Shown: positions 45,106 through 53,524 of the stretch, piece after piece | Layout of the letters: each line of letters starts with the position of its first letter | Position numbering within the stretch: the stretch's first letter is position 1 | Origin: Sphingosinicella sp. | GTDB lineage: Bacteria > Pseudomonadota > Alphaproteobacteria > Sphingomonadales > Sphingomonadaceae | Reading direction: 5' to 3' | Assembly: GCF_013911755.1 (NCBI RefSeq) | Contig: NZ_JACESP010000003.1 | Location: 62,001 to 126,000 of the forward strand | Length of the DNA stretch: 64,000 nucleotides | Notes under the pieces: generated by a model | Told to the model about the DNA's origin: nothing | Seen by the model: the letters and a program-made list of their open reading frames with translations, nothing else | Database searches by the model: none | Translations under genes and position numbers: made by a program

Positions 45106-46084
45106 TCGCGCGGTGCACCGCGCACGCGTGCGCGGTTTTGATGGCAGCCGCCATCGCGCGGTGGCTCGCGATCCCCTTGCCGGCAATGTCGAACGCTGTG
45201 CCGTGGTCGGGCGCGGTGCGGACGATCGGCAGACCGAGCGTCAGGTTCACACCCTCGTCGAAATGGAGCGTCTTGAGCGGCACGAGCGCCTGGTCGTGAT
45301 ACATGCAGAGTGCGGCGTCATAGGTCTTGCGGGCGTGCTCATGAAACATCGCGTCGGCGGAAAGCGGCCCGAACGCGTCGATGCCCTCCGCCTGCAATTC
45401 CGCGATCGCGGGGGCGATCACGTCGATCTCCTCGCGTCCCAGAAGCCCGCTTTCGCCAGCATGAGGATTGAGGCCGGCAACCGCGATACGCGGGTTCTGA
45501 ATGCCGAAATTCCGGGTCAATCCTTTCGCGGCTGCGCGTCCGCGGCTAACGATAAGGTCGGTGGTCAACCGCTGTGGCACGTCGGCGAGCGCAACGTGGA
45601 TGGTGACAGGCACGGTGCGCAGCGTCGGGCCGACGAGCATCATCGCAAGATTCGCCGCGAACACGCCGCAGCGCTCACCCACGAATTCCGTTTGCCCCGG
45701 ATGCGTAAAGCCGATCGCCTGAAGCTGCGCCTTCGAAACCGGCCCCGTCGCCAGCGCACCCGCTGCGCCGCTGCGGGTGAGGCCGGTGGCGATCTCGAGC
45801 GCATCAAGCGCGCAGCGCGCACCGATCAGCGTCGGCTTGCCGGGTTCCACCACCTCGCTGTCGGCCACTTCGATGAGCGGCAGCGCGTCGCAGCAGGTGC
45901 CGACGTCGTCGGGGTGCTCGATCTGGCAGACCGGGCCTTTCCACACGCCGGCCAGCGAATCGCGGTTGCCCACGCCGAAAAAGGGCGGAAGCCCGAGCGC
46001 TTCGCGTTGTTCCCAGCACCGCCCGATGATTTCCGGGCCGATCCCCGCGGGGTCGCCGAGCGTAACGGCAATCGGTGGAATCAT
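45098..46084 (-). CDS. pdxA: 4-hydroxythreonine-4-phosphate dehydrogenase PdxA
   Basis: 328 residues. [11 protein letters not shown] at the start, [26 protein letters not shown] and [10 protein letters not shown] are the PdxA active-site and metal-binding segments. The enzyme oxidises 4-phosphohydroxy-L-threonine in the DXP-dependent route to pyridoxal 5'-phosphate. ATG 46084 is 10 bases after the surA stop. Long frame extension upstream of it shadows surA and is rejected. Confidence 0.95.
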   Translation of the reverse strand: MIPPIAVTLGDPAGIGPEIIGRCWEQREALGLPPFFGVGNRDSLAGVWKGPVCQIEHPDDVGTCCDALPLIEVADSEVVEPGKPTLIGARCALDALEIATGLTRSGAAGALATGPVSKAQLQAIGFTHPGQTEFVGERCGVFAANLAMMLVGPTLRTVPVTIHVALADVPQRLTTDLIVSRGRAAAKGLTRNFGIQNPRIAVAGLNPHAGESGLLGREEIDVIAPAIAELQAEGIDAFGPLSADAMFHEHARKTYDAALCMYHDQALVPLKTLHFDEGVNLTLGLPIVRTAPDHGTAFDIAGKGIASHRAMAAAIKTAHACAVHRAID

Positions 46085-46094
46085 CGCGCCCTGA

Positions 46095-47417
46095 TCACCG
46101 GTAGTCGATAACGGCGTCGCGGCGAAGGTCGCGCAGGTAGCGGCGTGCCGCCATGGCGACCTTGCTCTCTTCCATCTGCGCATAGAGCTGATCGAAAGAG
46201 GGCGCGCCCGCGGCGGGCGGATCTTCGCGGCCGCAGAGCACGAGCACGCGGATACCGTCCTCGCGGGTGCCGAAGGGCGGCGTGCTTTGGCCGATCTGCA
46301 TCGGCTCCATGATCTGCTGAAGCTGTGGCGGCAGATCGCCCAGACGGACCTGGTCGTTGGCGACGACGTTGCCGCCGAAGCTCTCTGCCAGCGCTTCGGC
46401 GCCGCCGCAGCCGCCCATGCCTTGCGTGCCTGCCTGCAGCCGCTGCACGATTCCGGCCGCCTGCTGCTGCGTCGCATCGGCCGCCAGCGGCACCGTGATC
46501 TGCTTGACCGCGAGCACGGCATCCTTGGGATCGGCCGCGAGCACCTGCCGCTTGTCGACAAGCGCAATGATCGCGAAGCCGCCAGGAATCTGGATTGGGT
46601 TGGAGACGTCGCCGCGCGGCAGGCTCTCGACCACCGGTGCGAGTTCGGGCGAAAGCTGCGCCGGACGCACCCAGCCGAGATCGCCGCCGACGGCCGCAGT
46701 CGAGGCTTCGGAGAACTGCCGGGCATACGCGATGAACGAACCGCCCTGCCGCACCTGATCGACGATCCGCTGCGCGTTCTCGCGCACCTGTTCTGCGTTT
46801 TCGGTGGTGGCGGTCAGGAAGATTTCGGCGATGCGAAATTCCTCGGTACCCTTGGCGGCGTTCAGCCGGTCGATCAGCGCCTGCACCTCGTCGTCGCCGA
46901 CGTTCACGAACGGTTCGACTTTGCGCCGCAGCAGGCGGCTCCACGCGAGTTCGGCGTGAATTTGCTGCTTGAGCGAACTCTGCGAGGTGCCGCGCGTCTT
47001 CAGGAACGCGTCGAACTGGTCGCTGCTCATGCGGAAGTTGGAGGCGACGCGCGTGAAGGCCTGACTGATTTCTTCCTGCGCGATCGTGACTTCCTGTGCC
47101 GTCGCTTCCTGAATCTGGAGCTTTTCATCGATCAGGTTGCGCACGACCTGAAGCCGCAGGCGCGTGCGCTCGTCTTCGGAAATCTGACCCTGGTTCGCGG
47201 CAAGCACCAGATTGAGCCGCTGGTCGATGTCGGTATCGGTAATGACGTCGCCGTTGACGATTGCGGTCGCCTTTCGGATCGTCGGATCGACAGGCTGGCC
47301 AAGGATCTCGATATCGGGATCGGAGAGGCCGGCGAGCGGGGAATTCTGGGCCAACGTTGACCCTGCAGCAAGAACTGCGACACTGGCAGCAAGCCAGCGC
47401 AGCGTCGAAAACCTCAT
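46095..47417 (-). CDS. surA: periplasmic chaperone/prolyl isomerase SurA
   Basis: 440 residues from ATG 47417 with GGGAGAG upstream. A signal peptide ends at about residue 24. The N-terminal chaperone region (AIVNGDVITDTDID) is followed by one clear parvulin domain (FRIAEIFL to GGDLGWVR, about 190-290) and a second degenerate one before the C-terminal helix. SurA carries outer-membrane proteins such as LptD across the periplasm. It is transcribed after lptD, matching that role. Confidence 0.92.
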   Translation of the reverse strand: MRFSTLRWLAASVAVLAAGSTLAQNSPLAGLSDPDIEILGQPVDPTIRKATAIVNGDVITDTDIDQRLNLVLAANQGQISEDERTRLRLQVVRNLIDEKLQIQEATAQEVTIAQEEISQAFTRVASNFRMSSDQFDAFLKTRGTSQSSLKQQIHAELAWSRLLRRKVEPFVNVGDDEVQALIDRLNAAKGTEEFRIAEIFLTATTENAEQVRENAQRIVDQVRQGGSFIAYARQFSEASTAAVGGDLGWVRPAQLSPELAPVVESLPRGDVSNPIQIPGGFAIIALVDKRQVLAADPKDAVLAVKQITVPLAADATQQQAAGIVQRLQAGTQGMGGCGGAEALAESFGGNVVANDQVRLGDLPPQLQQIMEPMQIGQSTPPFGTREDGIRVLVLCGREDPPAAGAPSFDQLYAQMEESKVAMAARRYLRDLRRDAVIDYR

Positions 47418-47516
47418 CAATCTCTCCCCCGTCCCGGCGGCGCCGAAGCGGTCTTGTAGCCTCTCAGGTCATGCCGCCTAGCACGCGCGAACATGAATGT
47501 CAGCGTATCGTTTACG

Positions 47517-47567
47517 CTTGGCCGCTGGGCTAGCCCCTCGCGGCTGAACCGCCGATTAGCGGCCAAG
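47517..47567. other. nested inverted repeats after lptD
   Basis: Arms CTTGGCCGCT (47517-47526) and AGCGGCCAAG (47558-47567), perfect over 10 bp, enclose a 10-bp palindrome GGGCTAGCCC (47527-47536). On the minus strand the structure starts in the last lptD codons and lies in the lptD-surA gap. It could be an attenuator or processing site that lowers surA, pdxA and rsmA expression relative to lptD. Confidence 0.45.
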
Positions 47568-49775
47568 GTTCTTGAGACTGATCGAGAACAGGAAGGCGTT
47601 GCCGCGCCGGAAGTCGCGATCTTCCACATAGTCGCGCCGCCACGTGACGCCGAACTCGAAGCACTCGTCCTGATAGGCGATACCGAGCCGGTGACGCACC
47701 ATCTCGAAACCATCGGACGTGTTGAGCGGGTCCTCCGCGCGCGAAGTCAGGTCGACGATCACCGAACCGATCACCGACCAGTAGCGTGCAAAGCTGATAC
47801 GGCCGCCCGCGCGAACTTCCTCGCGGTCCTCAAGGTCCTCGATATTGATGTCGCGGTCCAGCTTCACATAGCCCACGGTCGCATAGGTGCGCTTGTTGCC
47901 AACCGTCACGTCGATCTCGTTGCGGCGCAGCTTCAGGCTGGTCTTGTCGAGGCGGAAGCGATGCGTGATGTCGAAGCCGCTGCCGATGCGCACCGTGTTT
48001 CTGCCGACAAAGTCGGAAAAATGGCCGGAAAGGCCGGTGCCCTGCGGAAATGCGCCGGGCGCGTTGTCGAAGCGGTAGCTCTGGCCGAATTCGCTTTCGA
48101 TCTGCCAGCGCGGGCGATCGAGCCGCCACGTCGCGCCGTACGTCACGCGCTGCCCGCCTTCCCAGCGGTCCGCGCCGGGGAAGCGGTTCAGATCGAAAAG
48201 GTTGGTGTCATCGAGGTCGACGGCGCGCGAATCCTCGTTCGGGATGTGGTCGTTCACGTCGCTCGGCGAGATCGAAAACTGCACGCGCGGTGTCAGCGTC
48301 TGCGTGCCGCCGAAGGCGGGGCCGGCGAGGGGCCATTCGATGTCGAGCGCGGCGGCGGGCAGGATGCGTCCTTCCCAGCCGTCGCGCCCGGCGTAGATCG
48401 GAAGCTCGGCGAAGGCGCTGTCGGTGACGTGGTAGATATCGCCGCGCACGAGAGCCGTCGCGGTCACGCGCTGCCCCCACGGCGTAATCGCACTGCGCTT
48501 CCACTCGGCGGAGGCCGACGCACGCTGGGTGTCCATGCCGTCGGTGCGCGTGATCGCCGCCGTGTCGGCCGCCAGCTTCAGCCGGCCGCCGCCGATCGTC
48601 TCGCTCGGCGACCACATGTAGTTCATCAGCGGCAGCGCGATCGGGGTCAGCCCCGCGACGTCCGCCTGCCGCAGGCCCTGGAAGGCCCAGCCTTCGATCG
48701 CGAAGTAGCTCTCCACGCCGAAGCGCTCGAGCTGGTAGAAGTTCCGCAGCGTGTCGTCGCGCGAGATGTCGTAGCGGCGCAGGAACGTGTCGTCGGTGGC
48801 AAGGCGAAGGCCGAACGTCGAACGCCAGTTGCGGCCGTGCTGGAGGCGGCCGTTACCGAAGACATAGCCGCGGAACTGTTTGTTCGGAATGCCGGTCCCT
48901 GCGGGGTCGGGGAAGTCCAGCTCCGACGAGTATGTGCCGATGCCGCCGAAGCGCAGCGGGCCCGACGCGGTCTGGTGCCGGTACTCGACCGAAAGCGCCG
49001 GATTGACCTCCGTGTAGACGATCGGCGCGATGGTGAGGTCGTTATGGTCGGAAAAGCTCAGAAAATAGGGCAGTTCGAGTGAGACGCCCAGCGACCGGTC
49101 GATGGTGACGGACGGGACGAGGATGCCCGTCGCGTTGCGGCCCGGCCCGTCCGGGTGCGACAGGCTCGGCGTGTAGAAGATCGGGATGCCGAGGAATTCG
49201 AGGCTCGCATCCTTGTAGTAGACACGTTTGCGACCGGGGTCGTGGCGCACGCGCAGCGCCTTCACCTGCCACAGCGGCTCCTTGGGGCAGCCGTCCACGC
49301 CGATGATGTCGCAAGGTGAATACACCGCGCGGTTTACCGTGGTACGGCCCGCCTCGCGCCGGCCATCGCGGGCGGCAAGCCGTCCCCCATCACGAAGCAC
49401 GAGCAGGATGTTCTCAACCGCACCGTCGCGGAGTGTTTCGTCTAGTTCGACCCGCTCGCCGAAGGCCTCGTTGCCCTCGGGATCGATCACCTTCACCGCG
49501 CCGCGCGCCTCGACCTTGCCGGTCTTGCGGTCGTATTCCACCTCGTTCGCGGTGAGGCGGTAGCCGTCGCGCGTCACGACGACGTTGCCGCGCGCCGTCA
49601 CCAGCTGCGTGTCGTCGTCATATTGCATCGTGTCCGCGGCGAACTCGATCGCATCGCCAGGTTTCAGCACCGGACCGGCATCCACGGCGGCGGCAGCTTC
49701 CGTCTGCGCCAACGCAGGCGCGGCGAATCCCGCGAGCGCGGTGGAGAGCAGAAAGGCGGCAAGGCAACGGGACAA
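47556..49775 (-). CDS. lptD: LPS-assembly protein LptD
   Basis: 739 residues from TTG 49775 with GGGGAG upstream. A signal peptide ends near ALAQ (residue ~24). An OstA/LptA-like beta-jellyroll (AADTMQYDDDTQLVTARGNVVV onward in short strands, to ~150) precedes a large beta-barrel that ends in a short strand (FSISLKNLGR). Two early cysteines (CDIIGVDGC) and CFEFGV near the C-terminus may form the disulfides. LptD inserts LPS in the outer leaflet with LptE. It is the first gene of its operon and is divergent from pepA. Confidence 0.93.
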   Translation of the reverse strand: MSRCLAAFLLSTALAGFAAPALAQTEAAAAVDAGPVLKPGDAIEFAADTMQYDDDTQLVTARGNVVVTRDGYRLTANEVEYDRKTGKVEARGAVKVIDPEGNEAFGERVELDETLRDGAVENILLVLRDGGRLAARDGRREAGRTTVNRAVYSPCDIIGVDGCPKEPLWQVKALRVRHDPGRKRVYYKDASLEFLGIPIFYTPSLSHPDGPGRNATGILVPSVTIDRSLGVSLELPYFLSFSDHNDLTIAPIVYTEVNPALSVEYRHQTASGPLRFGGIGTYSSELDFPDPAGTGIPNKQFRGYVFGNGRLQHGRNWRSTFGLRLATDDTFLRRYDISRDDTLRNFYQLERFGVESYFAIEGWAFQGLRQADVAGLTPIALPLMNYMWSPSETIGGGRLKLAADTAAITRTDGMDTQRASASAEWKRSAITPWGQRVTATALVRGDIYHVTDSAFAELPIYAGRDGWEGRILPAAALDIEWPLAGPAFGGTQTLTPRVQFSISPSDVNDHIPNEDSRAVDLDDTNLFDLNRFPGADRWEGGQRVTYGATWRLDRPRWQIESEFGQSYRFDNAPGAFPQGTGLSGHFSDFVGRNTVRIGSGFDITHRFRLDKTSLKLRRNEIDVTVGNKRTYATVGYVKLDRDINIEDLEDREEVRAGGRISFARYWSVIGSVIVDLTSRAEDPLNTSDGFEMVRHRLGIAYQDECFEFGVTWRRDYVEDRDFRRGNAFLFSISLKNLGR

Positions 49776-49926
49776 GAAAGCGCTCCCCGGACAGGCGGAT
49801 AGCGCCTCTTACCCGCGCCGCACCCGCGGCGGCAAGGCGCGCGCTTCGATACGCCGTGAATTGCGGTCTGCCTGCCGGGCGGCTAGAACGCCCCCGATCG
49901 TTTTTTCTTCCAGGAGAGTTCGTCCG
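49776..49926. promoter_or_regulatory. divergent promoter region, lptD / pepA
   Basis: This 151-base gap separates the lptD operon from pepA and must hold both promoters. A T-run (TTTTTT) precedes the pepA ribosome-binding site AGGAGAG. I see no repeat that stands out. Confidence 0.35.
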
Positions 49927-51417
49927 ATGCGCATCGAGTTCGGGGTTACGTCGCACACGCCGGGCACTGCCCTTGTGGTTTTCGCGGCGAAGGACGCGGT
50001 GCTTTCGGGGGCGGCGCAGGCGCTGGACGCGTCGCTTGGCGGCGCGGTCGCCAATGCCGTGAAGACGGCGCGGTTCGAAGGCGACGTCGCGCAGATCGTG
50101 GAGTTGCTTGCCCCCTCGGGTACGGACGCCTCGCGCGTCCTCCTGGTCGGCACCGGCAAACCCGGCCATGCGGACGCCGCCGTGTTCGAGCGGATCGGCG
50201 GCGCGCTCGCCGCGCGGCTGCTGACCTCGGGCGAAACGAAGGCCACCGTCGACTTCGGCGGACTCAGCGATCTCGCGCTCGATACGCCCAAGGCCGCAGC
50301 ACATCTCGCGCTCGGCGCGTCGCTCCGCGCGTGGCGGTTCGATAAGTACCGCACCAAGCTGCCCGAAAAGCAGAAGCCGACGCTCACCGAAATCGCCATC
50401 GCCAACGCCGGCAGTGCAGGGCAGGAGTGGGCCCGGCTCGAACCCCTCGTCGAGGCTGTGGGCTTCACGCGCAGCCTCGTCGCCGAGCCCGGAAACGTCA
50501 TCTATCCTGAAAGCTTCGTCGAACGCTGCCGGCCGCTCGCCGACCTTGGCATCAAGATCGAGGTCCTCGACGAAAGCGAGATGCGCGCCGCAGGCATGGG
50601 CGCGCTGCTCGGCGTCGCGCAGGGCTCGGCGAAGCCGCCGCGCCTGCTCGTGATGGAGTGGGACGGCACGGGCGGCAAGGCGAAGACCTCGACGGTGTTC
50701 ATTGGCAAGGGCGTCACCTTCGACACCGGCGGCATCTCCATAAAGCCCGCCGCGGGCATGGAAGACATGAAGTGGGACATGGGCGGCGCGGGCGCCGTTG
50801 CAGGCGCGATGAAGGCGCTTGCGCTCCGCCGCGCCAAAGCGCGCGTCGTCGGCATCTGCGGCCTTGTCGAGAACATGCCCGATGGCAATGCCCAGCGCCC
50901 CGGCGACGTGGTGACGACGATGTCGGGCCAGACGGTCGAGGTCATCAACACCGACGCCGAGGGCCGCCTTGTGCTCTGTGACGCGATCACGTGGGCGCAG
51001 AAACGCTTCAACCCGGAGGTCATCGTCGATCTCGCGACGCTGACCGGCGCGATCATCATCAGCCTCGGTCATGAATATGCGGGCATCTTCTCGAACAGCG
51101 ACGAGCTTGCGAAGCAGCTCGTAAGCGCGGGCATCGCGACCGGCGACAAATTATGGCGTTTCCCGCTCGGCAGCGCCTACGACAAGATGATCGACTCGCC
51201 GATCGCCGACATGAAGAACGTCGGTTCGCGTGATGCCGGATCGATCACCGCAGCGCAGTTCATCGGCCGGTTCGTGAACGACGGGGTCAAGTGGGCGCAC
51301 CTCGATATTGCGGGCATGGCGTGGTCCGCGAAGGCGGGCGCGACGTGGGAAAAGGGCGCGACCGGCTACGGCGTGCGCCTGCTCGACCGTTTCGTCGAGG
51401 ATACGCTGGAAGCGTGA
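49927..51417 (+). CDS. pepA: leucyl (cytosol) aminopeptidase PepA
   Basis: 496 residues from ATG 49927. The M17 signature NTDAEGR is at 341-347, with upstream metal ligands in GKGVTFDTGGISIKP and the DMKWDMGGAGAV segment. The enzyme is a hexameric, manganese/zinc-dependent aminopeptidase; E. coli PepA also binds DNA. The frame is open much further upstream but that region overlaps lptD on the other strand. holC starts inside its stop (GTGA). Confidence 0.95.
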   Translation: MRIEFGVTSHTPGTALVVFAAKDAVLSGAAQALDASLGGAVANAVKTARFEGDVAQIVELLAPSGTDASRVLLVGTGKPGHADAAVFERIGGALAARLLTSGETKATVDFGGLSDLALDTPKAAAHLALGASLRAWRFDKYRTKLPEKQKPTLTEIAIANAGSAGQEWARLEPLVEAVGFTRSLVAEPGNVIYPESFVERCRPLADLGIKIEVLDESEMRAAGMGALLGVAQGSAKPPRLLVMEWDGTGGKAKTSTVFIGKGVTFDTGGISIKPAAGMEDMKWDMGGAGAVAGAMKALALRRAKARVVGICGLVENMPDGNAQRPGDVVTTMSGQTVEVINTDAEGRLVLCDAITWAQKRFNPEVIVDLATLTGAIIISLGHEYAGIFSNSDELAKQLVSAGIATGDKLWRFPLGSAYDKMIDSPIADMKNVGSRDAGSITAAQFIGRFVNDGVKWAHLDIAGMAWSAKAGATWEKGATGYGVRLLDRFVEDTLEA

Positions 51418-51869
51418 ACCCCGCGCCCGTCCCGGTCGGCTTCTATCACTGCACGCGTTCGCGGCCGTTCGACGTCGTCCCCGTTCTCGCGGGCAAGGCG
51501 ATCGAGGCCGGGCACCGCGTGCTCGTCCATTCGGCGGACGGCGGCGAGCTTGATGCGCTGGACAGCCACCTCTGGACCTACGATCCCAGCAGCTTCCTCC
51601 CACATGGGCGTGACAATCCGGCTATGCAGCCCGTGCTGCTCTCGGATGATTTCGCGCCTGCCAACGGCGCGGATTTGCTGATTTCAGTAGGCGGCAAGTT
51701 GCCTGGCGACCCGGCAGCGTTCGCGCGCGTGCTCTACCTCTTCGACGGCAACGACGAGGATTCGCTCGCCGCCGCCCGCGCGCACTGGCGGGCGCTCAAG
51801 GCACGCGAGGGCGTTCAGCCGGTTTACTGGACGCAGGGCGAGAAGGGCGGCTGGCAGAAGGCGGGGTAG
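51414..51869 (+). CDS. holC: DNA polymerase III chi subunit
   Basis: 151 residues from GTG 51414, overlapping the pepA stop by GTGA. The segments VGFYHCTRSRPFDVVPVLAGKA (read in short pieces: GFYHCT, ALAGKA-like), LDSHLWTYDPSSFLPHG and VLYLFDGNDE are characteristic of HolC. Chi links the clamp loader to single-stranded DNA binding protein during replication. Placement after pepA is conserved in many proteobacteria. Confidence 0.9.
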   Translation: MNPAPVPVGFYHCTRSRPFDVVPVLAGKAIEAGHRVLVHSADGGELDALDSHLWTYDPSSFLPHGRDNPAMQPVLLSDDFAPANGADLLISVGGKLPGDPAAFARVLYLFDGNDEDSLAAARAHWRALKAREGVQPVYWTQGEKGGWQKAG

Positions 51870-51989
51870 CGCCACCAGTAAATGTCATTGCTTTTCAGAA
51901 ACACATGAACCCGCTGCCATAGTTCTGAAGCTTTTCTTGTTCGATACTTGCGATAATGTGCCCACGAGTCGAAAAGGGTGGGGGCAAGA

Positions 51990-53474
51990 ATGTGCATGCG
52001 TTTCAAAGGTATTGCCCTTCCGGGCGTTTTCATTGCCTTTATGGCAGGAACGTCCGTTGCGGACGAGGCCTCGCTAGTCGAGCGCCTGCAGCTCGCGACT
52101 GACAGAGCCGAGCAGGAGAACTGCAAATCGAGCCTTGCCGTGCTGAACGATGTCGTGAGCGAGAAGGCGTTCGCTGCACTTCCGGAAGAAAAGCGGTTAA
52201 GCGTGTTCGAATTGGCGAACTGGTGCGCGGCGGAAGCGAACGATAACGGGGCCAAGTATCGCTATGCGCTGGAAGGAACGCGGCTTTCCGGTGCCAGCGA
52301 ATACATATGGCATACTCGCTTCGCATTAGAAATGAACGACGAGCGCTATGCCGCAGTCGCGGAGACGCTTGAAGCTATGACGCGGGCGAACCGCGCGGCG
52401 CTCAACGCGCTGAAAATCGAATGGCTTGCCCGGTTGAATCGGAAGCTCCGGGATAACGGAGATACATTGCTTCAGGCACGCGTTCTCCAGGTGCTCACTG
52501 ACAACGATTATCGGCCTGCTGATTTCTTGCTGACTGGTGACAACTTCAAGTTGAGCTATGCCGAAATATTGGCAGAACAAGGCAAGACGGCGGAGGCCAC
52601 TGCGCTTCTGGAGCGGGTCGTGGAGCCGCAGCCGCTGATCGGTGCAAGCGTCGATAGGCGGCTGCGAGCGCTGGTCAAGCCCGATTTCGATGCCCGCGCC
52701 ATAGTGGAAGCGCGATTGGCGCAGATGCGTGATATTGCCGTCGCTCATCCTGGTTCGATGGCGGCGGTGCTGGAGATGGCCGATTATCTGCGTCAACTGG
52801 GACGTCCGGAAGAGACGCTTGCGACGCTTGAAGCCGCACACCCGGATCGTGTCTATGCCGTGACATTCAGCGACCTCGACGACAATCGGAACTGGTGGTG
52901 GGACAGCCTTTCCAAGACCTACGCCATGCTCGGGCGTGATGATGAGGCCGTGTCGGCAATGGGCAAGGCCGGCGCGATTTCAGAACGTGGTGAGTTGAAT
53001 GTGAGCCAAGCGCTCAATCTTGGCCACCTTCAGCTCGAATTGGGGAAGCCCGCGGAAGCACTGGAGACGGTCTCGGTGTTTGACGACGGTAAGCGCACGA
53101 TGTCACCTTATGGCGAAATGGTGCTTCGGCTTGTGCGCGGCTGCGCACTGCTGGCGCTGGGACGGGCTGAGGTCGCCAAGCCCGATCTCGCCTATGCGGC
53201 TTCGCACGAGAAGGATCATCCTTCTGCGGCCATGACCCTACCGCTCTGCGCAGGCGACATGGATGCGGCGGCTGCGGTTCTGATACGTCGCCTCGACAGC
53301 CCCGATCAGCATGTCGGGGCCTTGCTGCAGTTCAGCGACTACGATCCGCCGCCGGTCGGTCCGCCGTTCAAAGGGCTTTATGCGCGGCTGCCCGAATTGA
53401 AGGCGCGTGCCGATGTTCAGGCGGCCATTGCCCGTGCCGGAGGCGTAAGGCGTTTTCATTTGCAATATCAGTGA
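51990..53474 (+). CDS. secreted TPR-like protein of unknown function
   Basis: 494 residues from ATG 51990, preceded by GGGTGGGGG. A signal peptide ends near TSVADE (residue ~24). The rest is helical, with TPR-like pieces (for example AEILAEQGKTAEATALLERVV and LGKPAEALETVSVF) but no catalytic motif. The final residues form no anchor. It is followed after 50 bases by a transglutaminase-like protein, and the two probably act together. The pair interrupts the usual holC-ndk neighbourhood. Codon use seems less GC-biased than in neighbours, judged by eye. Confidence 0.6.
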   Translation: MCMRFKGIALPGVFIAFMAGTSVADEASLVERLQLATDRAEQENCKSSLAVLNDVVSEKAFAALPEEKRLSVFELANWCAAEANDNGAKYRYALEGTRLSGASEYIWHTRFALEMNDERYAAVAETLEAMTRANRAALNALKIEWLARLNRKLRDNGDTLLQARVLQVLTDNDYRPADFLLTGDNFKLSYAEILAEQGKTAEATALLERVVEPQPLIGASVDRRLRALVKPDFDARAIVEARLAQMRDIAVAHPGSMAAVLEMADYLRQLGRPEETLATLEAAHPDRVYAVTFSDLDDNRNWWWDSLSKTYAMLGRDDEAVSAMGKAGAISERGELNVSQALNLGHLQLELGKPAEALETVSVFDDGKRTMSPYGEMVLRLVRGCALLALGRAEVAKPDLAYAASHEKDHPSAAMTLPLCAGDMDAAAAVLIRRLDSPDQHVGALLQFSDYDPPPVGPPFKGLYARLPELKARADVQAAIARAGGVRRFHLQYQ

Positions 53475-53524
53475 AGCTGGAGCGGCGTGTCGGCGCGCGG
53501 TAATCAAAGATGAGGGGGCAGGGC

